Positions 1-11,260 of a stretch of 64,000 nt of DNA are shown one piece after another. How positions within the stretch are numbered: position 1 is the first letter of the stretch; each line of letters starts with the position of its first letter. The notes under the pieces were generated by a model, which had not been told where the DNA came from, ran no database searches, and saw nothing but the letters and a program-made list of their open reading frames with translations. Made by a program: the position numbers and the translations under genes. The stretch is from Metallyticus violacea (Eukaryota; Arthropoda; Insecta; Mantodea; Metallyticidae), in assembly GCA_030762175.1 (NCBI GenBank), contig CM060830.1:49747001-49811000 (forward strand). The letters are read 5' to 3'.

Positions 1-1261
1 TACATAACTTTTGGACGATTCCGAATTTATACCAAGCTTTGCATTCGTCCGTCCCATTAGTGTGTTGAACAGTCATGCCATTGCTCTAGATATGTTCACA
101 ACTAAAACGCACTCATATGTTCATAATATCATGGCGATATTGTTGCCATTATTTTCTTTTGAGCGCTTGCATGTTCACAACAAAAGATAGGCATGTGATA
201 CTTATATGCATTTTTTCATTGTTTACTAACATTTTTATTTCAGGTATTTTTAGAAATTTTAAAGCTATTTGTCCAATATCTAATCATTAACTTTCAAATA
301 GAAATCACATTTGGAAAAAGGAAATAGATTCACAGTTTTCCAAAAAATTCTCAAGAAAGAAATGATAACATCTGCTGGTTCGTGTTAAACAAACAGCTAT
401 GACCTGTAAACGAAATCTGAAATTCATCCAGACATATCAGCAACTTTGGAGGACGTGCTATATCTTATGATGTAAAATGATGATGTGACCTTTAAAAGAG
501 CGGCAATATGTCATTTTAACCAATATTTAATACATTTTCAAGTGGAGAACAGAATTTTCTTGCCAAATTTATTATTATAGATAAGCATGCATGGGTCCGT
601 TACTAGAACCCTAAAGACATACAAAGTAAGAAATGGAAGAATAATTTCCCCTCCCCCCTAATAATTCAGGGTGCAGCCTCAGCAAGCAAAATCATGTTGT
701 CTGTGTTTTTTTAAGATACATAACATGTTATTCAAGGTGTTTGCGAAAGAGAGCACAACAGGTCGTTATTAGGCAAATTAAATTTCAAAATTATAAAATG
801 AAGCCAACAAGAAACTCGGGACAATATTTCTTCAGATACAAGTCTTGTGTTGCAATAACTCCAGACACTACAGGTTGTTCCCAAGCTGGAAAACCCTTCT
901 TCCAGGAAACTGTAGAAATTGATAAGTGTATGTTGAAAATTGAGGTGAAAATAAACAGTTTAGATGTACTAGAAACTTTTTATGCATAAAGCTCAACTTG
1001 ATGTCTTCCTTTTCAGTAAAATCATACAAAAAGATACAACAAAATGTGTGAATTACACTAAATTTGATTTAATTTATAAAATAGAATAGTTTAAATACTA
1101 AAATATTATTTTAATGTACTTTATAATAATGTAAAGAATTAACATTTAGTGTACTTATGTATATATTTATTAATTAAATCTGAAATTGGGCTTATACCTG
1201 GTAGCAGTGGAGAAATAGTGAAATTATATTTACAGCTTATACTTACAATTATATATGACAA
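1..1261. other. AT-rich stretch, no gene seen
   Basis: AT-rich DNA with frequent stops in all frames. The longest open frame (741-989, + strand, 82 codons) has no recognisable domain and no repeat relationship I could see, so it is not called as a gene. Confidence 0.6.
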
Positions 1262-2104
1262 CATAATTAAAAACCTTTCAACACAATTAAATAATGTCAG
1301 CATAATTATATACATGTTAACCTAAATGAGTATATAAAATATATGTTAAACTGATTAAATATATTTCAACCTAAATAAATACACATCTACGTACATGGTA
1401 GCATAATTAAATGCATATCAACCGAATTAAATACACTCCAACATAATTAAAAACATTTTACCTAAATAAATGGATGTCAACCTAATTAAATATCTATCAA
1501 CATAATTACTTCCATTTTAATCTAATTAAAACACGTAAATCTAATTAACTACATGTCAATTTAATTAAATACAAGTGATACAATATATAATTTAATACAT
1601 TTCAATGTAATTAAATAAATTTTAATCATATTATATACATGTTAACCTAATTAAACACATGTCAATATAATTTAATACATTGCAGTCAAATTTAATATAA
1701 TTATAGCCCATTTAAATACTTGTCGAATTATTTAAATACATTGTAATCTAATTAAATACGTGTTACATTCTATATAATTAAATAAATATAACCTAATTAA
1801 ACACATTTCCATGTAATTAAACACGTATCAAATTAATTAAATATATTTAATTTTAAATAATTGTATATCAACGTAATTCAACCTATTTCAACCTGATTAA
1901 ATACATTTGAATGAAATTAAATACATCTGAACATAATTAAATACATTTAAATTTAATTCAATATATTTTACCAAATTAAATACATTCCAGTCTAATTAAA
2001 TGCTTATCAACTTTATCAAATACGTCATATCGGACACATTTCAATCCATTTAAATACATTTTAATCTAATTAAACATATTGCAACCTAATTAATTACGTA
2101 TGAA
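1262..2104. repeat. Degenerate 20-bp minisatellite, about 42 units
   Basis: Successive units of about 20 bp fit the consensus CCTAATTAAATACATTTCAA. Most units keep a central TAATTAAATACAT core; others vary by substitution or small indels. A few units carry insertions, as near 1330, 1740 and 2010. The array starts at 1262 and stops at 2104, directly beside the 3' end of a minus-strand LINE. On the minus strand the array therefore follows the LINE coding end, as a 3' tail would. No coding potential. Confidence 0.9.
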
Positions 2105-2440
2105 CTGCAAAAGCTAATCTATGAACTGTGTATATTTATCTAAGTTTCTCTTAAATGTTTAAACTGTTAGAGGACGGTCTTCAAAGGCTACTGCAGTAAG
2201 TTGTTCCAATTATCGACGCTCTGTTTAAGAACGAAAATTTCCCTACATCTGTTGCCTCCCTTGAATTTTAAGTTTATGATCTCTCCTTGAATAATGTGAG
2301 GGTATGTTAAGTTTAAATCCTAGATCCTCCCACACACTGTGGCACATTATTCTAGCCCACTTACCGACCTCGTCCTGCAAAGTTTCAATATCAGAGTTTT
2401 CCTTTATCTTAGTATATAATACAAGCAAACAACCTAGCTC
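2105..2440 (-). pseudogene. CR1-like LINE 3' end (RT C-terminal tail), decayed
   Basis: Read on the minus strand, shifting frames give the landmarks found after the RT domain of CR1-like LINEs. In order these are SRRDHKLKIQGR, then DVGKFSFLNR, then DNWNNL, then FKRNLDKYTQFID followed by a stop near 2115. At least two frameshifts and several internal stops break it. Upstream, ETLQDEVGKWA resembles the post-RT helix of the same proteins. Only the last 110 or so codons remain, so this is a 5'-truncated dead copy. The LINE identity is clear by motif order; the exact clade is inferred. Confidence 0.72.
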
Positions 2441-2460
2441 TAAATGGTAACGGATCACTG

Positions 2461-3000
2461 CGGAATTCCTGATGCTATGATGCTCATTTAGAATTATTAT
2501 GGAAACATTATATAATCATAAAATCATGTTTGACCCACAGAACAGTCTAAATATATACATTTTTTATTGTTCCAAAAACCAATCTTAATTATCTGATCAC
2601 AATTTGCACGCAGTAATACAGAAATATTTTATTGTTTATGCAAAATTGCAAGAAATAAATATTTTGAAAGCTTGGGGTAGATTTACATGATGTTTAATAT
2701 AGATTTTTTCTTTTATTTCTAAATGAAATCTGTTCTTTTAAATATTTTAAGAGTTAAATTTTCTTTAATACTTAAACTAAGTAAGCTATATTCTATTATT
2801 TCGTTCTTGAAATTTTCTATAAACAAACTTATGAAGAAATGTTTTATTTCTTTTATTATTTTAGGTGTTAATTTTCTTCTTTAGTTTCCCTTTTTAACTG
2901 TTTTTAATTTTTTACGATGACCTATATCTGTGAAACAGTAAATAAATAAATAACAGAAAGAAGAAGCTAGATACATCATTAGACAGTTGATTCCAGTAGG
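2461..3000. other. AT-rich stretch, nothing recognised
   Basis: No open frame, TIR or tRNA-like box was seen. Runs of T and A dominate. Confidence 0.5.
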
Positions 3001-3440
3001 CCTACCCGGGCAGTGTTTAGCTCAGTCGATGTCACTCCCTTCCCCAAGGCCTGTCTCTCATGAAAAGACAGTAATTCAGAAAATGTGGAACAGTTGTACT
3101 AATGACGCAACATAGTCGGTCGTAGCTCCATACCTTCCCCCCCAGCAGAGGAGCGGAGGGCGAAATGGACCATCCCGGAGCACCACCCCGCGTCGCGACG
3201 ATCGATAGCAGCGTCTGGATGCCGCCTCCCCTCCTACCCGCGCACTGGGCCAAAACTGGAAATGTCAAACGTGCATCCATCTTGCGGCCGGTCGAAGCTG
3301 AACAGCAGTTAATCTCTACCAAGGCGACAGGCTGTCTTCTTGTGGAGATAGCACGCTGAATTCTGACTACCCACCAGCCTTTGTGACCCGCAGTAGGTCA
3401 ATCAGATAGATTTCCCTTCTCGTCTGCTTCTAGCGATCCT
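3001..3440. other. GC-rich, CpG-containing island
   Basis: Base composition jumps from AT-rich to GC-rich, with many CpG steps (for example CGCGTCGCGACGATCG near 3190). Two overlapping open frames run in opposite directions: 3032-3322 on the minus strand (96 codons) and 3165-3359 on the plus strand (64 codons). Neither has a known domain. The island could be a promoter or 5' exon of an unseen gene, or a GC-rich repeat body. It starts with a weakly tRNA-like TTTAGCTCAGTCGATG near 3015, so a SINE origin is possible. Confidence 0.4.
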
Positions 3441-4454
3441 GGGAAAATGGAAAGAATCCAATAAAAACGCCCTTGTTGTTATCCTGCCTTTTGAATAACA
3501 TCTGACGTGTTGAAGCCTTCAGCTGTTCCACATATGCTCTATAGCAACACTATTTGTTAACTTATTTTAATATAAACATCATACCTTTTCAGAGATATTT
3601 ATGAACATTACTTCAAGCAGAAATATAGGGCTATTCTAAAGCAACTTTCCAGTTAGAAATTGTTGTATCTTCTGCATAAATACGTTTGGTTCCATATACA
3701 TAACCACTTATAGAAATATTGAGATTTTTTTATATATATATATAGATTTGTTTAACTTTCATTGCGTCACGCTTGTGTAAGCCATTGTGATAAAGAACAC
3801 TGACAGTAATTTTCAAACAATGATTTTAGAATGATTTTGCCTTTAGTGGTTCCTATTTGTCTCATTCAGTTTTATTACAAATGTAATTGACAATATCCCA
3901 ATGCAGTGAGAAGATTTCAAACATTACATAGATTAAGAAACGGCCCCTGCTAAAAGAATGTTGAGAACAATCTGGAGAACAAATTTGAAAAAAGGTCCGT
4001 TACGCAGAGCTGCGTAAATTAAGCGAATTCCTCAGCAAGTAGAATAACTCTAAAAAAGAAATAAAATGCAAATTATGTCCTTATTAATCAATTAAATAAG
4101 TTATGGCAGTGTGTTAATTAACATGACAAGCTCTAAAACTAACTAATAAAAGAAAAACTGAACTATAATACATTACTTAACTATGTTTGTCTATTTTGGC
4201 CTTAAAAACCATTTGAAAATAAATAAATATATACATATATAGCGAAATCACTGTAATATATAAACATATAGGGAACAAAATTACAATTCTTGCAATCTAT
4301 AAGTATTACAAAAGGGAAATGCCATTTTTAGATTAACTATTATTATTACTATTAAAATTAAACCACAAATATTAATGTTTATAAAATAAATATAGTTTAT
4401 AGTTTATAAGCGGAATTAATTTGTCCATTTATTTTAAAACAAAATAGAGAAAAT
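3441..4454. other. AT-rich stretch, nothing recognised
   Basis: Contains a short (TA)n run near 3730 and scattered A/T homopolymers. No gene or mobile-element signature was seen. Confidence 0.5.
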
Positions 4455-5170
4455 TAAATTCAAGAGCACTTTTTAAATTTTTGTTTTCAAGCATACCCCT
4501 ATTCCTAATGATCGAATTTTCTTAATTATAAGAAACTAATTTTTCTTATTTTTAAATGGTATATACCGAATTTTGTTGTGAAGAAACAAATATTGGTGCC
4601 GCTAGAGTAATTTTTAAAATTTAAGTTTCAGGCAAATCCCCACTCTTAATGACCCGATTTCCCTCATTCATATAAAACATTTTTTGATTTAAATGATGTA
4701 TGCCAAGTTTTGTTGTGATAAAACAAATATTGGAGATACTAGAGTGATTTATAAATTTGGGGTTTCAGGTAAACCCCCACTCCTAATAATCTGATTTTAC
4801 TGATTTTCAGAAACTATTTTTATTTTTTTATTTCAGTAGCATATCTGGAGTTTCATTTAATACATTTTATTTTTTTTTTAATTTCGCTTTAACCCCCACT
4901 CTTTAAATTTCCGTTTTCAGGCATATCTCTACTCATAATGACCATAATTTTCGAAAACGGTTTTTGCTCATTTATTTTAATCGCATATACCGAGTTTCGT
5001 TGAGAAAAAACAAATATTGCAACCGCTAGAGCGATTTTAAAATTTTCACTTTAGGTTAACCTCCATTGGTCCAGTTTGCTGGTTAATAAACTCGAAGAAT
5101 TGTTTGTTAATTGATGGTTATATGTAGAATTTTTTGAGGAAAAAAAAACTGCGACCCCTAGAGCTTTAAC
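4455..5170 (+). repeat. Five degenerate tandem units of about 140 bp
   Basis: A unit recurs about five times, starting near 4475, 4613, 4753, 4902 and 5038. Each carries TTTCAGGCATA or a variant, then CCCCACTCCTAATGA-like text. After that come ATATACCGAGTTTCGTTG and ACAAATATTG, and a close of GCTAGAGCGATTTT. The last unit runs into ACAGACAGACAC and a long (AC)n. Some LINE 3' UTRs end in comparable tandem modules plus ACAG microsatellites, so this may be a LINE tail; that is inference. Confidence 0.7.
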
Positions 5171-5175
5171 AGACA

Positions 5176-5222
<47 letters not shown>

Positions 5223-5243
5223 ACACACACACACACACACACA
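5171..5243. repeat. (AC)n microsatellite
   Basis: About 36 AC dinucleotides with one CC interruption near 5220, directly following the 140-bp tandem array. Confidence 0.95.
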
Positions 5244-5481
5244 TTTCGGTGCCTAGTAGGTAAGATGGATGGAGATTTGAAGACAGTTTTTCAAAAATCT
5301 TTTCATGAGTAAAACCTACAATCTTTCCGAATTCGCTGAAAACTAGTGCAGTTAGCGATAAAAAGCGATCGAGTAGATCGAAATTAATAGAAAACGAAAT
5401 GAGTGCACTTTAGTTTTACAGGAAGTCCAGGAAGTTCGTGAAAGTTTCGAATATAATATTTGAGTTGCAAAGCGTTTGGAG

Positions 5482-5740
5482 CCCTTTTTTACTACTGAGG
5501 CACCACTGGCGGTGAACACTGGTGATACATGAAATGAAATGATAAATTGGGAAAGGATTTTTTAAGGAAGGAAGCGTTCCGGGCCTAAGTTTAGGTACTT
5601 CCCCGGCATTTGCCAGTTATGAGGACTGAGGAAAACCTGGAAAAACCCTCAGTCAGGGAGGACGGTCCGTGTGGGATTCGAACCCCAGACCTCCCGCTCA
5701 TGAATCCGTTCCTTAACGACCTCGGCCACCCGTGGCGGTT
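5482..5740 (-). mobile_element. tRNA-derived SINE, family S2, with perfect 10-bp TSD
   Basis: On the minus strand the element starts with a tRNA-like head. It has an A box around GGCCGAGGTCGTTAAGG and a B box GGGGTTCGAATCCC. The body contains the family-typical GCCGGGGAAGTACC and GGCCCGGAACGCTTCC, and the 3' end matches the other S2 copies. It is flanked by a perfect direct duplication GCGTTTGGAG at 5472-5481 and 5741-5750, as expected of LINE-driven integration. Other S2 copies lie at 38.05, 40.83, 47.85, 47.92 and 58.77 kb. The exact duplication and clean head make this one of the youngest insertions in the window. Confidence 0.9.
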
Positions 5741-5750
5741 GCGTTTGGAG

Positions 5751-6932
5751 ATGAATTATTCAACAGGGTGTTGAATTTCTTCCGTTTTATTCCTGTAAAA
5801 TGAAAATACTTATTGTACTCAAAGAACAATATAAGCAGATTCGCGTCATTTTCAATTTGGCAATGTTATCAAAATGACTATAGTAAATCTTGTTTAAAAT
5901 AAGGCACACTTTGAATTAAATGGGAGGTTAACACAACTCGAGGATATGGGCGGAAAATAGTCCAAACACAATTGTTCAGCAACGTTTACATGAGAACTGT
6001 CTGGTGTGGTTTTGCATCACATTTTGTAATATGACCTTATTTCTATGAGGTAATGAAAAATGAACAATTAAAAACAGTAACTGTAAACGGGCAGCGTTAT
6101 TTTCGAATGAAGCCCTCATTTATTGTTATATAATGTCGGAAATAATGCTTCACACCCACTCCTCATGGTCTAGAAAAACTTTGTGAAGGCATTGAAATAG
6201 TTCTGCACTATGTAACAGGGAAGCAGTTAGATCCTATGGTCACTAGGATAAAAAACTGAGTGGAACATGTACACAATAGTAGAACACATTTAAATACACG
6301 CTTGTAAGATAGACAATCTTTGTTCATAAAATAATACTAATGTATTTCAGTTATTTTTTGTGGGGGGCAATTCGCATGATAACTGAAATGTCCCGTTATT
6401 AATTCTTCCTTTCGATTAAAAGTAATAATGATAATGTGTAGTTGAGGTTCCAGAAAAGCTTTTAGTGAAATTAATTAGTAAAGTATTCTCTTGAAATTGT
6501 TCATAGTATTTAAATAAAACTTGTTGTGTTTTAATTTCACTAAAAAGGGACTCTTAATCTTCAAAAACACAGTTTTATATAAAATAAAAACATTTTAATC
6601 AAATATATAGGCAACTACTGACAGCTAAAGACGAAAAATATTAACAGTAAAACTAGCAAAAATAAATAATAAAAACCAGTAAGGATATTGGAAACGTTGC
6701 ACAATTTTATACCAAAATTTTAAATATTTCGCCTTATTTCTCTTTATATTTATATTAAATCCCCAAAAATTATGATATGTCTTCCTTTCTAGACAGACGT
6801 ATGGCAGTTTTAATTAAAGAATTCCCAATTATAAGATCTGTTCAACAAAGAATAATCATATTTTCTTTATATGTTTAAGTTCTTGTGCTAAAATTAAACT
6901 TTACAATATTTTATAGTACACCTAGTACGTTT
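5751..6932. other. AT-rich stretch, no gene seen
   Basis: No domain-bearing frame or repeat was recognised. GGTCTAGAAAAACTTTGTGAAGG near 6170 is loosely echoed near 63890, too weakly to call a repeat. Confidence 0.45.
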
Positions 6933-7555
6933 CATTGTTGTTACTTCCGGATCCCTTCTGTGAAAAATATTCAAGTTGAGACATGTTAAGTTCCGCCTAC
7001 AACAAAATGGAAGTGACACACGACGAGTAAGAGTAATACTTAATGTTTAAAGAAAAGATGCAACAATTTCAAAGGTGCATCTGGCTCTCCTGTTTGTGTT
7101 CTTAATGTAAACCGCTGCTGTCATTGTGACAGAGGATCTTCGAATTAACATTAGGGACACTTTCAGAAAGTGTTTAAATTTCAATACATGCCAATACTGC
7201 TGATTCTCGAACAAAAGAACATTCGCTTTCATTTTGATATTCAGTTGAAGATGATGTTACAGGTGGATTTGGAGTTTCTTTCAAAGAAGTAACTTGGTTA
7301 TGTCATTTCGATCCATGAGAGCAAACAGCATAGCTCTGTGTCGAAATCTCTGTCATCAAAAATGCAAAAGTGGTTGATTATGCTGGGAAAGATATAATTA
7401 ACTCATTTTTCGATATTCAAGGAATGGCATGTCACACCTGCACACATTTATCGTTACTGGGCAATACTACAGAGATATCCTGAAAACGGGACCAGGTCAA
7501 TCACATGGACAGCCACATTTCTCTGCAACAAGCTGGATGATGCATCACGATAAGC
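6933..7555 (+). pseudogene. mariner relic, family A copy 1, 5' part
   Basis: The element begins with CATTGTTGTTACTTCCGG (6933-6950). The same 18 bases occur, inverted, at the 5' end of the family A copy at 51.9 kb, so this is probably the terminal inverted repeat. The decayed transposase reading runs from about 7043 through the helix-turn-helix half. It stops at CATCACGATAA (7543-7553), which is the HHDN motif carrying the second catalytic Asp of mariner transposases. At that point an antisense LINE interrupts the element, and the coding region resumes at 9533. Many frameshifts and stops make it inactive. Confidence 0.72.
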
Positions 7556-9532
7556 TTCTTCTTCTTCTTCTTCTTCTTCTTCTTCTTCTTCCATCACGAA
7601 TCATCTCCTGTTCCGATCCCATATTTTTGTTTATATCCAACTGTTTTTTTTGGTCTTCCAATTGATCTTCTTCCTTTCGAGTTATATGTCAACATGTTTT
7701 TTGGTACTGTATCTTCTGTCATTATTTTTAAGTGGTTAGCCCATTCTTTTCTATAATTCCCTAATTTTTCTAATATAGGTGGCACTTGTATTTCTTTTAA
7801 TATATTCTCATTTCTTATATGTTCTTCTTTTGTGCAACATTTGCCAAAACTAAAGCCTTACTCCCATAAAAAAATTAAGTAAGGCCATGTGTGTTGAATC
7901 TTAATTGTGTGATATCTCACTTTTTTTTCAAAGTATTTCTCATTGTTCCACACACAGCTTGGAACTTTTGTATTTTTATACTAACATCTTAATCTTCATA
8001 TGTGACATCACAGCCTAATTGATACTTGTTCTATTTTTTCCCATATAATTTTTGTTCTTATTGGAAATTTACCTGAAAACGCCATTACTTTTTTAGGTCT
8101 TTGAAATTGTCACATTTTGTGCTTTATTTGTTTTATTTAGTTGGTATATTGCTTTTTGTAGTCTATCTTCCTTGTCAAAAATAAATACTATATCACCTAT
8201 AAATAGCAAAATATTTACTGATCTATCCTGTCCTAATTCTATTCCTTCATGTGCAATATGTTTCCATTCTTTAAGAGTTTCGTCTAATATATTATATTAA
8301 ATATACAATACAATATATTAAATAATATTGGACTATATCCTTGTTTTAGATCACAATTTGTTTTTATTTCTTCTGTTGACTTCCCATTTAAATCTATTAT
8401 AATTTTTTTATTCCTATGAAAGTTTTATGACTTATATTAGATATATAGGGTATCGTGTTTGATATAATATTTTCCATAATAAGTGGTCTTCTATATCAAA
8501 GGCTTTTTCTAGGTCAACAAATGCCATGTATGCTTCCAAGTTATATTCTCTTCGTTTCTCTGTAATTTGTTTTATTATAAAAACATTATCCATACATAAT
8601 CTGCCAGTTCTAAATCCACTGATATTTACATTACATAAAATGTTAAATCTGGAGTGAATGAATCCTTGCATATATCTAATATGCTTATTCCACTATAGTT
8701 TTTTGCATTTATTCCTTTGTCCCTTTTTAAGTTTTGAGATAGTTTTAGCTATCTACCATTCTTTAGGAATTTTCTCCATTCTCCAACACGTATTAAATAA
8801 ATGTAATAAGCGTAGTTATGATATCAATCCTCCTACTTTATTAATTCCGCTATCATGTTGTGTGTTCCTAAAACTTTTCTATATATATATTTTATTCTTT
8901 TGATAGCATTTTGAATTTCTTCTACTGTTATTAAAGCTACTGTCTTTTCTTCCTGATCTTCATTTTGAATATCATCCATATTGTAATTATGTAATATTTG
9001 TATAATATACTATTCATTCTATTTCTGAACTTTAACTTTATCTCATTCCGTTGATTAATGTCTCATTAATGTAGCTTGTCTTTTATAAATACCATGTTCT
9101 ATTGTTATCAAAAACCTATTTCTTGAATTTTAGTGACTTTCTTATATTTTTTGGATTTTCTATATTTCTTTTTAATTAATATTATACTCTAACTTGTTCG
9201 TTAGGTGTTTGTAAATGTTTAATATCTGCTTCTTTTTTATCTTTCACTGCGGTCAGTGTTTATTTATTCCAGTATGTAGGGCCTTTGTTTCTTTTGGATT
9301 TATTTTTATTACCAAGTGTCTCTTTTGCTGTTTGCATTACAATGTTTTTATATTTTTGGTTTTTTTTTTCTAAACCATTTTCCCTATTAACTTCAATTAA
9401 TTTCTTGTACACTTTCATTCTGTAATAGAAGTATTTTGGTTACCTCCTCTCTTTGGTTTCCTGTTTCATTGTTATTTATTTCCCAATGTTTGCATTTAGT
9501 CAATAAATATATTTCAGAAATTACCAAAAAGA
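7556..9532 (-). mobile_element. 5'-truncated LINE inserted antisense into a mariner
   Basis: Minus-strand frames give an RT segment at 8671-8432 with GFRTGR, CMDNVF, EKRREYN and FVDLEKAFD, the last being the motif that carries the first RT catalytic Asp. A C-terminal segment at 7785-7594 reads YRKEWANHLKIM and KGRRSIGRPKK, typical of the end of such LINE proteins. The element ends at low coordinates in a (GAA)n tail, seen as (CTT)n on the plus strand at 7555-7591. GATAAGC (7549-7555) and GATCAGC (9533-9539) form a near-perfect 7-bp target duplication. At about 1.98 kb it lacks the 5' half. Reading frames are broken throughout; the clade is uncertain. Confidence 0.8.
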
Positions 9533-9800
9533 GATCAGCCACTCTACATATTGTGTCTATTATGCAGATCACAAATATTGTTTCTGAATATCTCACAAAG
9601 ATGAACTGTGTCTCCTCACCCCCTATATAGTCCAAATTTAGCCCGGTATGATTTTTTTCTTATCCCCACAATGAAGAAAAATCTTCATAGGAGGCATTTG
9701 GCATCATCAGAAGCAGCGGCGAAAGCTGCGGGGGCGATTCTGAAGAACCTGTCGAAAAATTGTTTTCAGCATGTTTTTGAAGAATGGCAGAAACATTAAG
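9533..9800 (+). pseudogene. mariner relic, family A copy 1, 3' part
   Basis: Continues the transposase interrupted at 7555. It has a degraded RPHIVS region, then PHPLYSPNLARYDFF, the mariner motif that normally reads YSPDLAP.D and carries the third catalytic Asp. Here YSPNLAR replaces the first Asp of that motif. The C-terminal block has KKNLHRRH, ILKNLSKN and FQHVFEEWQKH before a stop at about 9799. The same C-terminal text occurs on the minus strand near 51.1-51.25 kb. Joining 6933-7555 to this part gives a length near a normal 1.2-kb mariner. Confidence 0.8.
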
Positions 9801-10274
9801 AAATGTTCATTTCATCCAACGAGACCACCAAAATAATGTGGATGAAAAAATATAATTATTTATGAACAGCCTGCATAGTTTTTTTCTGCTCAAATTTGTC
9901 ACAAATTCAATAATTTGCATTTAAATAATTTCTGTTTTTATAGTTAATAATCCATTTTTATTCCAATCTGCAAGTATTGACACAAACGACATCGTAAAGC
10001 TATGTACGGTTGAAACATTTAAACGACATCTGCATGTAAAATAATATGATAGTCAAATAATTTAATATTCATGTTCACCTCCCCCCCAATTCATTTTAAA
10101 TCTTAGCATAACATACACTTATGTAATATAAATTAATTCTAAATGTGAGTTAACTGAAGTCTGGGCCACAAATATTCTAAGGTTTCGAATCGTCTCTTCA
10201 GAACCAACTCTCTGCAACGATATAATCTTAGAGGTGTTAGACTCAGATAGGAGATAACTGCAGATAATGTAGAA
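9801..10274. other. AT-rich stretch, nothing recognised
   Basis: May include the 3' untranslated end of the mariner, but no matching 3' TIR is visible. A short C-run occurs at about 10080. Confidence 0.4.
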
Positions 10275-10427
10275 CTGAGTATTATGGCTCCAATGTTGGG
10301 AGCTCACAGTACCAAAGATCCATGATTCGAATCCCAGCTGTTATCTCCAATTTTTTCCGACCCTGATTCCATCCTTAGCCTAACACGACGGCTTGTACGA
10401 AAAAAAAAAAAAACAAAAAACACTTTT
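10275..10427 (+). mobile_element. Probable SINE with tRNA-like head and A-rich tail
   Basis: A B-box-like GATTCGAATCCC occurs near 10322, with an A-box-like GGCTCCAATGTTGGG before it. A short body then ends in a run of about 14 A residues, a C and six more A. This is the layout of a tRNA-derived SINE. It does not match families S1 or S2, and no target duplication was found. Confidence 0.45.
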
Positions 10428-10544
10428 ACTATTTCTTTTTTCTTTCTTTAAATTGCGAGAAATGAAGAGCATAAAATGTTCTTACTTATTGGTGCAGTGC
10501 TGTGTAACATTTTGACATTCGCCTTGTTCTACAATTCAAAACAC

Positions 10545-11260
10545 TTTTAATAAGCTAAGCATGGTTTAATTTAAATCATTTTTGTTTTTAGTTGTATTAC
10601 TTTTATCATTAGCACAATCATCAGGTTTTACAATATCTTGGTCATCTTCTTGCTGCATTTTCATCTTAAATAGCTTTTTCCCCATTGTTCTGCATTCTCC
10701 CAGATCCATCTACCAACCCCCTTTCTCTCGTTGTTATAATTATTCCCTGTTTCGTCTTCCGTTCTTTCTTCTTCCCGAAGAAAACCATTCATACACCAAC
10801 TTTCATATTATTTCCTTTGTCATTCTTTTTATATGACCAAACTGTCTGAATTGCTTTGTTTTGATTGTATCTACCAAAGATTCTTTCACTTTCATTTTCT
10901 CTCGTAAAGTTTTTTTTTATTTATTTATTTTTTTTTATTTTTAAGAATTGAAAGCTTGGGCAAAAATTTTGTGAACATTTTTATGAATTTGTCTTTCCAT
11001 GAAGTTCTCTCCGAAAACCCTCGAAAAATCAATAAGCTCTTTAGAATATAATTTTGTTAGAATTGTTTATTTCAAATATTTTGATTCAGATCCATATGTT
11101 ATTATGCTTTTCATAATAGGCCTGTATATGATTGTTTCAGTTTTCATTGTAGTATTTGTTTACCACAAAATATTGCATATTTTGACATTGCTTTATCTTT
11201 CATTTTTTATTTAATTCATTTATATCATTTACGTGATTTCCATCCTTATTTATTATGAAT
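10545..11260 (-). pseudogene. LINE C-terminal fragment, decayed
   Basis: On the minus strand the text around 11150-11000 gives YRPIMKSIITYGSES. This resembles the YGSEAW motif found after the RT domain in many animal LINEs. Further on, near 10840-10750, it gives QFGHIKRM followed by YEWFSSGRRKNGR, the usual C-terminal signature of the same proteins (WFGHVKRM ... GKRRRGRP). Order and spacing fit one LINE protein read toward low coordinates. Multiple stops and frameshifts are present. It is a separate copy from the 7.6-9.5 kb LINE. Confidence 0.6.

Noticed and set aside
741..989. 82-codon plus-strand frame as a gene
   Set aside because: No domain, no splice evidence and no repeat or paralogue in the window.
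1262..2104. CRISPR-like array
   Set aside because: Units are contiguous, degenerate and lack unique spacers, and the genome context is eukaryotic.
5051..5242. Minus-strand frame with a CVCVCV run
   Set aside because: It is the (AC)n microsatellite read as protein.
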